From JAVBTR01 sp031556065 (GTDB taxonomy: Bacteria; Bacillota; Clostridia; Christensenellales; Aristaeellaceae): a stretch of DNA of 7,093 nt. Location: NCBI GenBank assembly GCA_031556065.1, contig JAVBTR010000045.1, positions 1-7,093 of the forward strand. Direction: 5' to 3'. This document shows, piece by piece, positions 1 through 5,548 of the stretch (positions within the stretch are counted from its first letter, which is position 1; the number at the start of each line of letters is the position of its first letter). The notes beneath the pieces are model-generated. The model had not been told where the DNA came from. It was given only the letters and a program-made list of their open reading frames with translations, and did not search any database. The position numbers were made by a program, and so were the translations under genes.

Positions 1-639
1 ATAATCCAGAAGATCATTGCGAACGATCATCACACAAAGGCCGGAGGGGCCGATGTTTTTCTGGGCACCGGCGTAGATCACGCCGAAATCGTTCACGTTG
101 TAGACTTCGCTTAAAATGTTGGAGGACATATCGGCCACCAGGGGCGCGGCCACCTTGGGCAAATCCACGTAGCGGGTGCCGTAGATGGTGTTGTTGGTGG
201 TGATGTGGAGGTAATCCGCGTCCTTGTTGTAGGCGGCGGTGTTCACATCGGGCACAAAGGTGTAGTTAGCATCCCGGCTGGAGGCAGCGATGTTCACTTC
301 CCCGTAGCGCTTGGCTTCTTCGGCAGCTAAGTGGGCAAAGTTGCCGGAATCGATATAATCGGCCTTGCCGGTCTTCATCATGTTCAGGGGCACAGCGGAA
401 AACTGCTGGGTAGCGCCGCCCTGAAGGAACAGCACCTTGTAGTTTTCGGGAATATTCATCAGCCCGGTTAAGAGCGCCACGGCTTCATCGTAAATCTCCA
501 GATACATTTTGCTGCGGTGGCTCATTTCCATAACGGACATGCCGGCGCTGCCAAATTTCACCAGTTCGCTCTGGGCTTTTTGAAGAACAGCCTCCGCAAG
601 CATTGACGGCCCGGGAGAGAAGTTAAATACGCGTGCCAT
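1..639 (-). CDS. serC: Phosphoserine aminotransferase, N-terminal 213 residues (3' end beyond window)
   Basis: Class V PLP-dependent aminotransferase of the cytoplasm that converts 3-phosphohydroxypyruvate plus glutamate to O-phosphoserine plus 2-oxoglutarate in serine synthesis; in some bacteria it also serves pyridoxal phosphate synthesis. The translation begins MARVFNFSPGPSML, the typical SerC opening, followed by VMEMSHRSK (about residues 36-44), NYKVLFLQGGATQQFSAVP (66-84), a PLP-pyridine-binding Asp in VADMSS (D170) and the Schiff-base lysine in YAGAQKNIGPSG (K194). The ATG at 637-639 sits 9 nt after a perfect AGGAGG (649-654 on the minus strand). The frame is open to base 1, so 213 of roughly 360 usual residues are visible and nothing appears broken; the C-terminal domain is simply outside the window. 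It is transcribed divergently from the popT-like gene. Identification is by recognition of conserved motifs and is very secure. Confidence 0.97.
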   Translation of the reverse strand, partial: MARVFNFSPGPSMLAEAVLQKAQSELVKFGSAGMSVMEMSHRSKMYLEIYDEAVALLTGLMNIPENYKVLFLQGGATQQFSAVPLNMMKTGKADYIDSGNFAHLAAEEAKRYGEVNIAASSRDANYTFVPDVNTAAYNKDADYLHITTNNTIYGTRYVDLPKVAAPLVADMSSNILSEVYNVNDFGVIYAGAQKNIGPSGLCVMIVRNDLLDY

Positions 640-715
640 AATCAAAGACCTCCTAATAAATCGTATAAGTGGGACAAAATTCACCCGCAGGGCAAAAAAT
701 GAACCGATGCAAATT

Positions 716-743
716 ATTATATGCTGTTGGGGAAAAAAAGCAA
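716..743 (-). promoter_or_regulatory. Probable serC promoter
   Basis: On the minus strand a perfect TATAAT (-10, positions 721-716) is preceded after 16 nt by TTGCTT (-35, 743-738; 3 of 6 consensus bases). Transcription would start near 709, giving a leader of about 70 nt before the serC ATG. The leader is too short to hold a T-box or a large riboswitch; I see only a small GC-poor hairpin potential. The weak -35 could mean activator dependence, but that is inference. Confidence 0.6.
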
Positions 744-782
744 GGGCAAAACAGTATAAAAACAATGACAATTTTGTAATAC

Positions 783-811
783 TTTACTTTCAGCGTGAAA
801 TATTGTAGGAT
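783..811 (+). promoter_or_regulatory. Possible promoter of the DUF368/popT gene
   Basis: TTTACT (783-788), a 17-nt spacer, then TAGGAT (806-811; 4 of 6 matches to TATAAT). This would place the transcript start near 818, about 27 nt before the ATG at 845, and just upstream of the AGGAGG site. Boxes are weak and other readings of this A+T-rich divergent region (640-844) are possible, so confidence is low. If right, the TTG at 821 lies almost at the transcript end and is an unlikely start. Confidence 0.3.
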
Positions 812-829
812 GATAGGGATTTGGATAAG

Positions 830-835
830 AGGAGG
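830..835 (+). promoter_or_regulatory. Ribosome binding site deciding the popT start
   Basis: A perfect AGGAGG lies 9 nt before the ATG at 845 and only 3 nt before the ATG at 839. The spacing favours 845. The same AGGAGG would be inside the coding region if TTG 821 were used, which argues against that start. Confidence 0.75.
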
Positions 836-844
836 ACGATGATC

Positions 845-1708
845 ATGGCCAATGAAAATGGTTTTGAAAAAATGACCCCCGGCCAATGGGTGATGCGGGT
901 TTTGCAAGGGATTCTGATCGGCGTAGGCGCTATGCTGCCGGGGATTTCCGGCGGGGCCATGTGCGTGCTGTTTGGCATTTACCAGCCCATGATGGCCCTT
1001 TTGAGCCACCCCTTTAAGGCGTTTAAAAAGTATTTCTTCCTATTTGTACCGGTGGTGATCGGCGTTGGTTTGGGTTTTATTGGCAGCGGGAAGCTGCTGG
1101 CCACCTTCTTTGAGGCCAACGAGTTTTTAATGATCTGCCTGTTCCTGGGGTTGATCATCGGCGTGTTCCCCTCTTTGTTTAGGGAAGCAGGGGCTCAGGG
1201 CCGCACGAAAAAGGGCTGGACTTCCTTGGTAATCAGCTTTGTTGTAATGCTGGCTATTCTAATCATGTTCAAGTTCGGCTTTAAAATGGAGATTGAGCCT
1301 AACTTTGGGTGGTTTGTGGTTTGCGGCATTGTGTGGGGCCTGAGCATGATCGTGCCCGGCCTTAGCTCCTCCAACTTCCTTTTGTTCCTGGGCCTGTATG
1401 CGCCCATGAGCGCGGGCATCGGCAACCTGGATTTTGCTGTGCTGATCCCCATGGGCATCGGTTTTGCGGTTACCGTTTTGGCCTTAGCCCGTTCCATGAA
1501 CAACCTGTTTGAAAAGAAATACGAAATTGCCTATCATTTCATTATTGGTACGGTGCTGGCTTCCACGTTGATGATTATTCCCACCAGCTTCCCCTCCAGT
1601 GCCACCACAATCATCATCGGCATTCTCTTAGCCGCCATCGGCTTCTTCTTCGCCCTTTGGATGGATAAATGGGGTGAGGGTTTAAAGGCGAAAGCAGGCG
1701 TCGATTAA
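845..1708 (+). CDS. popT: DUF368 family membrane protein, probable undecaprenyl-phosphate translocase (PopT type)
   Basis: A 287-residue polytopic membrane protein. DUF368 proteins (PopT) have been reported to return undecaprenyl phosphate (C55-P) from the outer to the inner leaflet so it can be reused for wall and glycan synthesis. The sequence shows the family signature PGISGG at residues 32-37 and a second related segment PGLSSS at 161-166. The surrounding 18 residues align with each other without gaps (PG-I/L-S...L-F/L-G-I/L-Y-x-PM at 32-49 and 161-178), as expected for a two-fold repeated transporter. Hydrophobic stretches lie at about 62-82, 93-110, 128-142, 145-175, 186-206, 220-240 and 244-262; the C-terminus is short and charged. 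I chose ATG 845 (MANENGF) because AGGAGG at 830-835 lies 9 nt upstream; the in-frame ATG at 839 is only 3 nt from it, and TTG 821 precedes it. The gene is monocistronic, closed by a terminator. Function is by family; substrate is not visible in the sequence. Confidence 0.88.
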   Translation: MANENGFEKMTPGQWVMRVLQGILIGVGAMLPGISGGAMCVLFGIYQPMMALLSHPFKAFKKYFFLFVPVVIGVGLGFIGSGKLLATFFEANEFLMICLFLGLIIGVFPSLFREAGAQGRTKKGWTSLVISFVVMLAILIMFKFGFKMEIEPNFGWFVVCGIVWGLSMIVPGLSSSNFLLFLGLYAPMSAGIGNLDFAVLIPMGIGFAVTVLALARSMNNLFEKKYEIAYHFIIGTVLASTLMIIPTSFPSSATTIIIGILLAAIGFFFALWMDKWGEGLKAKAGVD

Positions 1709-1745
1709 GCGAACGGCCGTAAATGTAGGTTTTCTTTTGGAGCGC

Positions 1746-1798
1746 GCGAGAACCATTCCCTTTTTTCGAAAAGAAAATGGTTCTCGCATTATTTTTTT
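1746..1798 (+). terminator. Intrinsic terminator after popT
   Basis: A perfect 12-bp stem, GCGAGAACCATT (1746-1757) with AATGGTTCTCGC (1776-1787), encloses an 18-nt loop that can itself partly pair through TTTTCGAAAA. It is followed by ATTATTTTTTT (1788-1798). It lies 38 nt after the popT stop codon and ends 2 nt before the -35 box of the next promoter, so it insulates the ylxM-ffh operon from popT read-through. Confidence 0.92.
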
Positions 1799-1799
1799 A

Positions 1800-1827
1800 T
1801 TGACAACTCACGCATTTTGGTTATAAT
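1800..1827 (+). promoter_or_regulatory. Strong sigma-A promoter of the ylxM-ffh operon
   Basis: Perfect TTGACA (1800-1805) and perfect TATAAT (1822-1827) separated by 16 nt. Predicted transcription start is near 1834, about 35 nt before the ylxM ATG. Both hexamers at full consensus fit high constitutive expression of SRP and ribosomal protein genes. Confidence 0.9.
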
Positions 1828-1869
1828 AATCTAGGTGTCAATCAAAAGACCTTGACAGGTGGTGCGGCA

Positions 1870-2232
1870 ATGCAGGCGGGGGGCTTTGTAGAACGGAAGG
1901 TGGAAACGGCCTGGCTGTTTGCCTTTTACGGCCCGATGCTGACACACAAGCAGCAGGAAGTGCTGCGGCTGTATTTGGAGGAGGATATGTCCCTTTCGGA
2001 GATCGCAGGGGAACAGAGCATATCCCGCCAGGGGGTTCACGAAGCCTTGCAGCGGGCCTCCCAGCAGTTATATGATTTGGAAGAAAAATTAGGCATGGCC
2101 AAGCGGTTTACAGCCATGAGAGATGGCCTGAACCAGGCGCTCAATGCCTTGGACAGCGGCGATATGAAGGCCGCAAGGGATGTAATCATCCACTTAAAAC
2201 AGTTAGACGAGGGTGAAGACAATGGCCTTTGA
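1870..2232 (+). CDS. ylxM: YlxM family SRP-associated helix-turn-helix protein
   Basis: A 120-residue soluble protein of the YlxM/p13 family (UPF0122), which is encoded before ffh in many Gram-positives. It is related in fold to sigma-70 region 4; in streptococci the family protein binds SRP components and affects SRP function. Visible here is a helix-turn-helix of sigma-region-4 type at about residues 25-62, with LTHKQQEVLRLYLEEDMS followed by LSEIAGEQSISRQGVHEAL, then a charged helical tail (about 63-120) with coiled-coil character. ATG 1870 is chosen because AGGTGG (1857-1862) lies 7 nt upstream; a TTG at 1852 would put that site inside the gene and add an unconserved MTGGAA leader. The gene overlaps ffh by 11 nt, implying translational coupling, which matches the expected partnership with Ffh. 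Confidence 0.93.
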   Translation: MQAGGFVERKVETAWLFAFYGPMLTHKQQEVLRLYLEEDMSLSEIAGEQSISRQGVHEALQRASQQLYDLEEKLGMAKRFTAMRDGLNQALNALDSGDMKAARDVIIHLKQLDEGEDNGL

Positions 2233-3544
2233 AGGTTTATCCGATAAGCTGCAGGGCGCTTTAAAAAAGCTGACAGGCAGAGGCAAGCTAACAGAGCAGA
2301 ACGTGAAGGAGGCCATGCGTGAAGTGCGGATGGCCCTTCTGGAGGCCGACGTTAACTACGTGGTCGCCAAGGATTTTTGCAAGCGCGTACAGGAGCGCTG
2401 CGTTGGGCAAGAGATTTTAGAAAGCCTCACTGCCGGCCAGCAGGTCATGAAAATTGTGAACGAGGAAATGACCGCGCTGATGGGCGGCCAGAACGCGAAG
2501 CTCACCTGGTCCTCCAGCGTGCCCACGATCTACATGCTGTGCGGCCTTCAGGGCGCGGGCAAAACCACCATGGCGGCCAAGCTGGCCCTGTGGCTAAGCA
2601 AGCAAGGGAAAAAACCCATGCTGGCTGCCTGCGATATTTACAGGCCTGCGGCCATTAAGCAGCTGCAGGTGGTAGGGGAACAGGTTAAATGCCCGGTGTT
2701 TGAAAAGGGCACCCAGGACCCGGTGAAGACGGCTCTGGAAGCCATCGAATCCGCCCGGTATTATGGCCGGGATGTGCTGATTATCGATACCGCAGGCCGC
2801 TTGCACATCGATGAAGGGCTGATGGAAGAGCTGCAAAACGTAAAAAAAGCGGTGAAGCCCCAGGAAATTTTGCTGGTGGTGGACGCCATGACAGGCCAGG
2901 ACGCTGTGAACGTGGCCAAAAGCTTCGATGAAAAGCTTTCCATCAACGGCGTGATCTTAACCAAGCTGGACGGCGATACCCGTGGCGGCGCGGCACTTTC
3001 CGTGCGGGAAGTCACAGGCAAGCCCATTAAGTTTTCAGGTATTGGCGAAAAGCTGACAGATATCGAGCCCTTCCACCCAGACCGTATGGCCAGCCGCATT
3101 TTAGGCATGGGCGATATGATGACCCTGATCGAAAAGGCCCAGGAGGCCTTTGATGAAAAGGAAGTGGATAAGCTTGCCCGGAAGACCAAGGTGAAGGATT
3201 TAACCTTGGAAGACTTCTTGGAGCAAATGCAGCAAATGAAGAAAATGGGCAGCCTGCAGAGCATCCTTTCTATGCTGCCGGGGGTGGGTTCCCAATTGAA
3301 GGACGTGGAGATCGACGATAACGCCATGAAAAAGCCCGAGGCGATTATCCGTTCCATGACCCCAAGAGAGCGCCGGAACCCCCAGATTCTAAACGCCTCT
3401 AGAAGAAAGCGCATTGCTAAAGGCTCGGGCACCACAGTGCAGGATGTGAACGCCTTAATTCGTCAGTTTGAGCAGGCCCAGAACATGATGAAGCAAATGC
3501 AGTCCCAAGGCAAGCGCGGCAAGATGCGGATGCCTTTCCGTTGA
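2222..3544 (+). CDS. ffh: Signal recognition particle GTPase Ffh (SRP54)
   Basis: The 440-residue protein component of SRP; with 4.5S/6S RNA it binds signal sequences of nascent membrane proteins and docks on FtsY. The N domain (about 1-90, FEGLSDKLQGALKKLTGRG and ALLEADVNY) is followed by the GTPase domain: P-loop GLQGAGKTT (108-116), DIYRPAA (138-144), DTAGR (189-193), TKLDGDTRGGAALS (247-260) and SGIGE (272-276). The M domain (about 295-440) is rich in methionine (QMQQMKKMG, NMMKQMQ) and carries the SRP-RNA-binding helix with SRRKRIAKGSG (393-403). Length is normal. ATG 2222 is chosen (MAFEGLS) with GAGGG at 2209-2213, 8 nt upstream, inside the ylxM end; a GTG at 2213 would add only MKT and overlaps the ribosome site. 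The last four codons and the TGA stop lie inside the left arm of a long inverted repeat. Confidence 0.99.
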   Translation: MAFEGLSDKLQGALKKLTGRGKLTEQNVKEAMREVRMALLEADVNYVVAKDFCKRVQERCVGQEILESLTAGQQVMKIVNEEMTALMGGQNAKLTWSSSVPTIYMLCGLQGAGKTTMAAKLALWLSKQGKKPMLAACDIYRPAAIKQLQVVGEQVKCPVFEKGTQDPVKTALEAIESARYYGRDVLIIDTAGRLHIDEGLMEELQNVKKAVKPQEILLVVDAMTGQDAVNVAKSFDEKLSINGVILTKLDGDTRGGAALSVREVTGKPIKFSGIGEKLTDIEPFHPDRMASRILGMGDMMTLIEKAQEAFDEKEVDKLARKTKVKDLTLEDFLEQMQQMKKMGSLQSILSMLPGVGSQLKDVEIDDNAMKKPEAIIRSMTPRERRNPQILNASRRKRIAKGSGTTVQDVNALIRQFEQAQNMMKQMQSQGKRGKMRMPFR

Positions 3545-3656
3545 AACGGGGCTGTCTGCGGCCTCAGCCCAAATTCGCTTTGTCGGCGTACCTATTGTAC
3601 GCCTCTGGCAGACGAATTTGTGCTTCAACCACATCCAACCCCGTTTGAACGGAAAG
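3534..3656. repeat. 123-bp quasi-palindrome between ffh and rpsP
   Basis: The outer arms CTTTCCGTTGAAACGGGG (3534-3551) and CCCCGTTTGAACGGAAAG (3639-3656) are inverted repeats matching at 17 of 18 positions. An inner hairpin spans 3570-3620: CAAATTCG with CGAATTTG (8 bp), then TTTGTC with GGCAGA (with G-U pairs), then GGCGTAC with GTACGCC around a 5-nt loop CTATT. Both outer and inner arms are centred on the same base (3595), and the two 18-nt segments between them still match at about half of positions. This is therefore one decayed palindrome rather than unrelated hairpins. There is no U-tract after it, so it is not a normal terminator. It could be a MITE-like element, an inverted duplication of the ffh end, or an RNA-processing stem in the transcript. 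The left arm contains the ffh stop codon. Confidence 0.85.
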
Positions 3657-3680
3657 TGGAGTGTGGAAGTCAATTGATTG

Positions 3681-3708
3681 TTATCATGAAAAGTGATTTC
3701 AATATAAA
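3681..3708 (+). promoter_or_regulatory. Possible internal promoter for rpsP and downstream genes
   Basis: TTATCA (3681-3686, 4 of 6 consensus) and TATAAA (3703-3708, 5 of 6) are separated by 16 nt in an A+T-rich stretch just before rpsP. A start near 3715 would leave a leader of about 27 nt carrying the rpsP ribosome site. It would allow ribosomal protein expression independent of ffh, past the palindrome. Confidence 0.4.
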
Positions 3709-3741
3709 ATTCATTCTACAAATTTGAGGAGGAACTTACCA

Positions 3742-3990
3742 ATGTCTGTGAAAATTCGTTTAAAGAGAATGGGTATGAAGAAGGCCCCTTTCTACCGTGT
3801 GGTGGTTGCTGATATCCGCAGCCCCCGTGATGGCCGCTTTATCGAAGAAATCGGCTACTACAACCCCATGACCAACCCTGCCGAAATCAAGATCGATGCT
3901 GAAAAAGCCAAGGAATGGCTGAAAAACGGTGCACAACCCACCGATACCTGCCGTGTGCTTTTGAAAAAAACAGGCGTGATCGAGGGCTAA
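3742..3990 (+). CDS. rpsP: 30S ribosomal protein S16
   Basis: Small-subunit protein S16, a 16S 5'-domain binder that stabilises 30S assembly. The 82-residue product shows the family opening VKIRLKRMGMKKAPFYRVVV, followed by SPRDGRFIEEIGYYNP (27-42) and a C-terminal WLKNGAQPTDTCRVLLKK segment; length is normal for a bacterial S16. ATG 3742 is chosen because AGGAGG (3727-3732) lies 9 nt upstream; an upstream in-frame codon at 3724 would place the ribosome site within the gene. It stands 197 nt after ffh and 30 nt before khpA, the usual order with rimM and trmD. Confidence 0.99.
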   Translation: MSVKIRLKRMGMKKAPFYRVVVADIRSPRDGRFIEEIGYYNPMTNPAEIKIDAEKAKEWLKNGAQPTDTCRVLLKKTGVIEG

Positions 3991-3994
3991 GAAA

Positions 3995-4013
3995 GCCTTT
4001 GGTTCGGAAAGGC
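3995..4013 (+). promoter_or_regulatory. Hairpin covering the khpA ribosome binding site
   Basis: GCCTTT (3995-4000) pairs with AAAGGC (4008-4013) around the loop GGTTCGG. The right arm contains the only purine-rich candidate ribosome site (AAAGG, 4008-4012, 8 nt before the khpA ATG). The site is weak and would be hidden in the folded mRNA, which suggests that khpA translation depends on ribosomes finishing rpsP 30 nt upstream. Confidence 0.5.
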
Positions 4014-4020
4014 GTAAGCA

Positions 4021-4248
4021 ATGAAAGAACTGGTACTGTTCATCGCCAAAACGCTTGTAGATAACCCGGAAATGGTGAACGTGGCTGAAACCGTCGGCCC
4101 GGAAGCCCCCATTTTAGAGTTGACTGTGGCCCAGGAAGACATGGGCAAGGTTATTGGCAAGCAGGGGCGAATCGCAAAAGCAATCCGCACGGTGGTTAAA
4201 ACCGCGTCGGCAAAATCGGAGAAGCCTGTGTTTCTTGAAATTCACTAA
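4021..4248 (+). CDS. khpA: KH-domain RNA-binding protein KhpA (YlqC family)
   Basis: A 75-residue single type-II KH domain protein. KhpA usually forms a complex with KhpB (Jag/EloR) and binds many small RNAs and mRNAs; in streptococci the pair affects cell elongation and division. The KH loop with the GxxG element is GKQG (46-49) within MGKVIGKQGRIAKAIRTVVK (41-60), preceded by ILELTVAQED and followed by the final strand PVFLEIH; length matches the family. Translation starts at the ATG 30 nt after the rpsP stop; the ribosome site is poor (AAAGG). Position between rpsP and rimM is the classical one for this gene (formerly called UPF0109). Confidence 0.96.
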   Translation: MKELVLFIAKTLVDNPEMVNVAETVGPEAPILELTVAQEDMGKVIGKQGRIAKAIRTVVKTASAKSEKPVFLEIH

Positions 4249-4259
4249 CAGTGGTCTAG

Positions 4260-4294
4260 AGGCAGCTTGTTGAATAAATAACAGGCTGCCTTTT
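4260..4294 (+). terminator. Terminator-like hairpin between khpA and rimM (possible attenuator)
   Basis: AGGCAGCTTGTT (4260-4271) pairs over 12 bp, with one G-U pair, with AACAGGCTGCCT (4280-4291) around the loop GAATAAAT, followed directly by a short U run (4291-4294). It lies within the 67-nt khpA-rimM gap. The U-tract is short and rimM and trmD appear to depend on the same transcript, so partial termination or 3'-end protection of the rpsP-khpA segment is more likely than a full stop. No second promoter is evident before rimM. Confidence 0.6.
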
Positions 4295-4315
4295 GACCTT
4301 GTGGAGGTAAAAAGT

Positions 4316-4840
4316 ATGCTTTCAAAATATCTTTTGATCGGCGAAGTGGTGAAGCCCCAGGGGGTTTCAGGGGAAGTGAAAATAAAGCCCTACACCGACG
4401 ATTTGGGCCGCTTTAAGAAGCTGAAAACCATTTATATTGAAGAAAAAGAAGGGTACCGTGAAGGGGAAATGCGCCTGGTGCGGGTTCACGATGGCATGGT
4501 ATACCTTGTGATCGATAACGCTGCCACCATGGAGCAGGCGGAAAAGCTCCGGGGGGCGAAAATCTATGTGGCAAGGGAAAACGCCGTGAAGCTTAGCCCG
4601 GATGAAAACTTTATCTGCGATCTGATCGGCTGCGAGGCCTATTTGGAAAACGGGGAAAAGGTGGGGGTTTTAACCGAGGTTTTAACGGACATGCCTACCA
4701 ATGTGTATGTTTTTGAAACCCCCAAGGGCCGTATGATGATGCCCGCCTTAAAGCTGGCCATTCCCACGGTGGACGTGGAAAACAAAAGGATGACCCTGGT
4801 GGAAGAAAAGCTTGCCGAGGTGGCTGTGTTTGAAGATTAA
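4316..4840 (+). CDS. rimM: Ribosome maturation factor RimM
   Basis: A 174-residue 16S rRNA processing factor that binds the 30S head through S19 during assembly. The N-terminal RimM domain (about 4-88) begins YLLIGEVVKPQGVSGEVKIK, the family's usual IG.I.K.HG.KGE.K pattern, and continues with DNAATMEQAEKLRGAKIYV. The C-terminal PRC-barrel domain (about 95-172) shows ENFICDLIGCEAYLENGEKVG and the closing IPTVDVENKRMTLV. ATG 4316 has GGAGGT (4303-4308) 7 nt upstream; an in-frame GTG at 4301 would swallow it. The end of the gene overlaps trmD by 11 nt, the two-gene arrangement common across bacteria. Confidence 0.98.
   Translation: MLSKYLLIGEVVKPQGVSGEVKIKPYTDDLGRFKKLKTIYIEEKEGYREGEMRLVRVHDGMVYLVIDNAATMEQAEKLRGAKIYVARENAVKLSPDENFICDLIGCEAYLENGEKVGVLTEVLTDMPTNVYVFETPKGRMMMPALKLAIPTVDVENKRMTLVEEKLAEVAVFED
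4817..4832 (+). promoter_or_regulatory. Ribosome site and TTG start of trmD inside rimM
   Basis: GAGGTGG (4817-4823) lies 6 nt before a TTG (4830-4832). Reading from this TTG gives (M)KIKILTIFPEMFD, the exact TrmD family start. No ATG exists in frame nearby until the internal methionine of PEMFD, so a TTG start overlapping the last 11 nt of rimM is the best choice. Confidence 0.85.
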
Positions 4841-5546
4841 AATACTCACCATTTTTCCCGAAATGTTTGATAGCGTTTTGAATGCCAGCATTCTTGGCCG
4901 GGCGAAAAAAGCAGGGCTGATCGAAGTGGAGTGCATTGATATCCGGCCCTTTTCGGAGCTTAAGCACAAGAACACCGACGATTACCCCTTTGGCGGCGGG
5001 GCGGGCATGGTGATGATGGCGCCGCCTATCGCCGGGGCCATAAAGCATGCCATGGGGGAACACTTTTCAGGCAAGCGGATTTTTATGGGCCCCAGGGGCC
5101 AGACCCTTACCCAGGAAAAGGCCAAGGCCCTGGCCAAGGAAGACACCCTGATCCTCCTGTGCGGCCATTACGAGGGGGTGGATCAGCGGGCGCTGGACCA
5201 TTACATCGATGAAGAAATCTCCATTGGGGATTATATTTTAACCGGCGGCGAGCTGGCGGCCATGGTGCTTGTGGATTGTGTATCCCGCATGCTTCCGGGG
5301 GTGCTGGGCAGCGATTTAAGCGCCGAGGATGAAAGCTTTTCAAACGGCCTGCTGGAATACCCCCAATACACCAGGCCCAGGGAGTTTGAAGGGGAAGCGG
5401 TGCCGGAGGTGCTCTTGAGCGGCAACCATGCAGAGATTGAAAAATGGCGGCACCGGGAAGCGCTCCTGGCCACGAAAAAGCACCGCCCGGATTTACTTGA
5501 ACATTACCCTTTAACCAACAAGGATAAAGACATACTGGAGGGATAA
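4830..5546 (+). CDS. trmD: tRNA (guanine-37-N1)-methyltransferase TrmD
   Basis: A 238-residue SPOUT-class methyltransferase that uses S-adenosylmethionine to form m1G37 in tRNAs reading CNN and some CGG codons, preventing +1 frameshifts; it works as a homodimer. Visible motifs: KILTIFPEMFD (4-14), DDYPFGGGAGMVM (50-62), FMGPRGQTLTQ (85-95), the trefoil-knot SAM-binding segments CGHYEGVDQR (111-120) and SIGDYILTGGELAAM (131-145), and FSNGLLEYPQYTRP (170-183), then VLLSGNHAEIEKWR (194-207). Length is normal. One oddity: the residue before SF, where an Asp is the catalytic base in characterised enzymes (DSF), is Glu168 here, with Asp167 next to it. The gene runs straight into a membrane-protein gene 2 nt later rather than into rplS. 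Confidence 0.98.
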   Translation: MKIKILTIFPEMFDSVLNASILGRAKKAGLIEVECIDIRPFSELKHKNTDDYPFGGGAGMVMMAPPIAGAIKHAMGEHFSGKRIFMGPRGQTLTQEKAKALAKEDTLILLCGHYEGVDQRALDHYIDEEISIGDYILTGGELAAMVLVDCVSRMLPGVLGSDLSAEDESFSNGLLEYPQYTRPREFEGEAVPEVLLSGNHAEIEKWRHREALLATKKHRPDLLEHYPLTNKDKDILEG

Positions 5547-5548
5547 CC

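Noticed and set aside
640..715. T-box or other large riboswitch in the serC leader
   Set aside because: The predicted leader is only about 70 nt, with no T-box sequence, no specifier-loop structure and no terminator.
653..1009. Long open frame on the minus strand across the serC-popT gap (118 codons)
   Set aside because: It runs antisense through the well-supported popT gene and the serC promoter, its composition follows low-complexity A+T sequence, and no ribosome site supports it.
1852..1869. TTG upstream start for ylxM
   Set aside because: It would place the AGGTGG ribosome site inside the gene and adds residues unlike the family; ATG 1870 has better spacing.
2761..3435. 224-codon minus-strand open frame opposite ffh
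   Set aside because: It is the mirror of ffh codons, rich in Ser and Phe as expected of an antisense shadow, and has no conserved motif.
3534..3656. Quasi-palindrome as an ordinary rho-independent terminator of ffh
   Set aside because: Neither the inner nor the outer stem is followed by a U-tract on the plus strand, and the downstream genes lie in the same direction.
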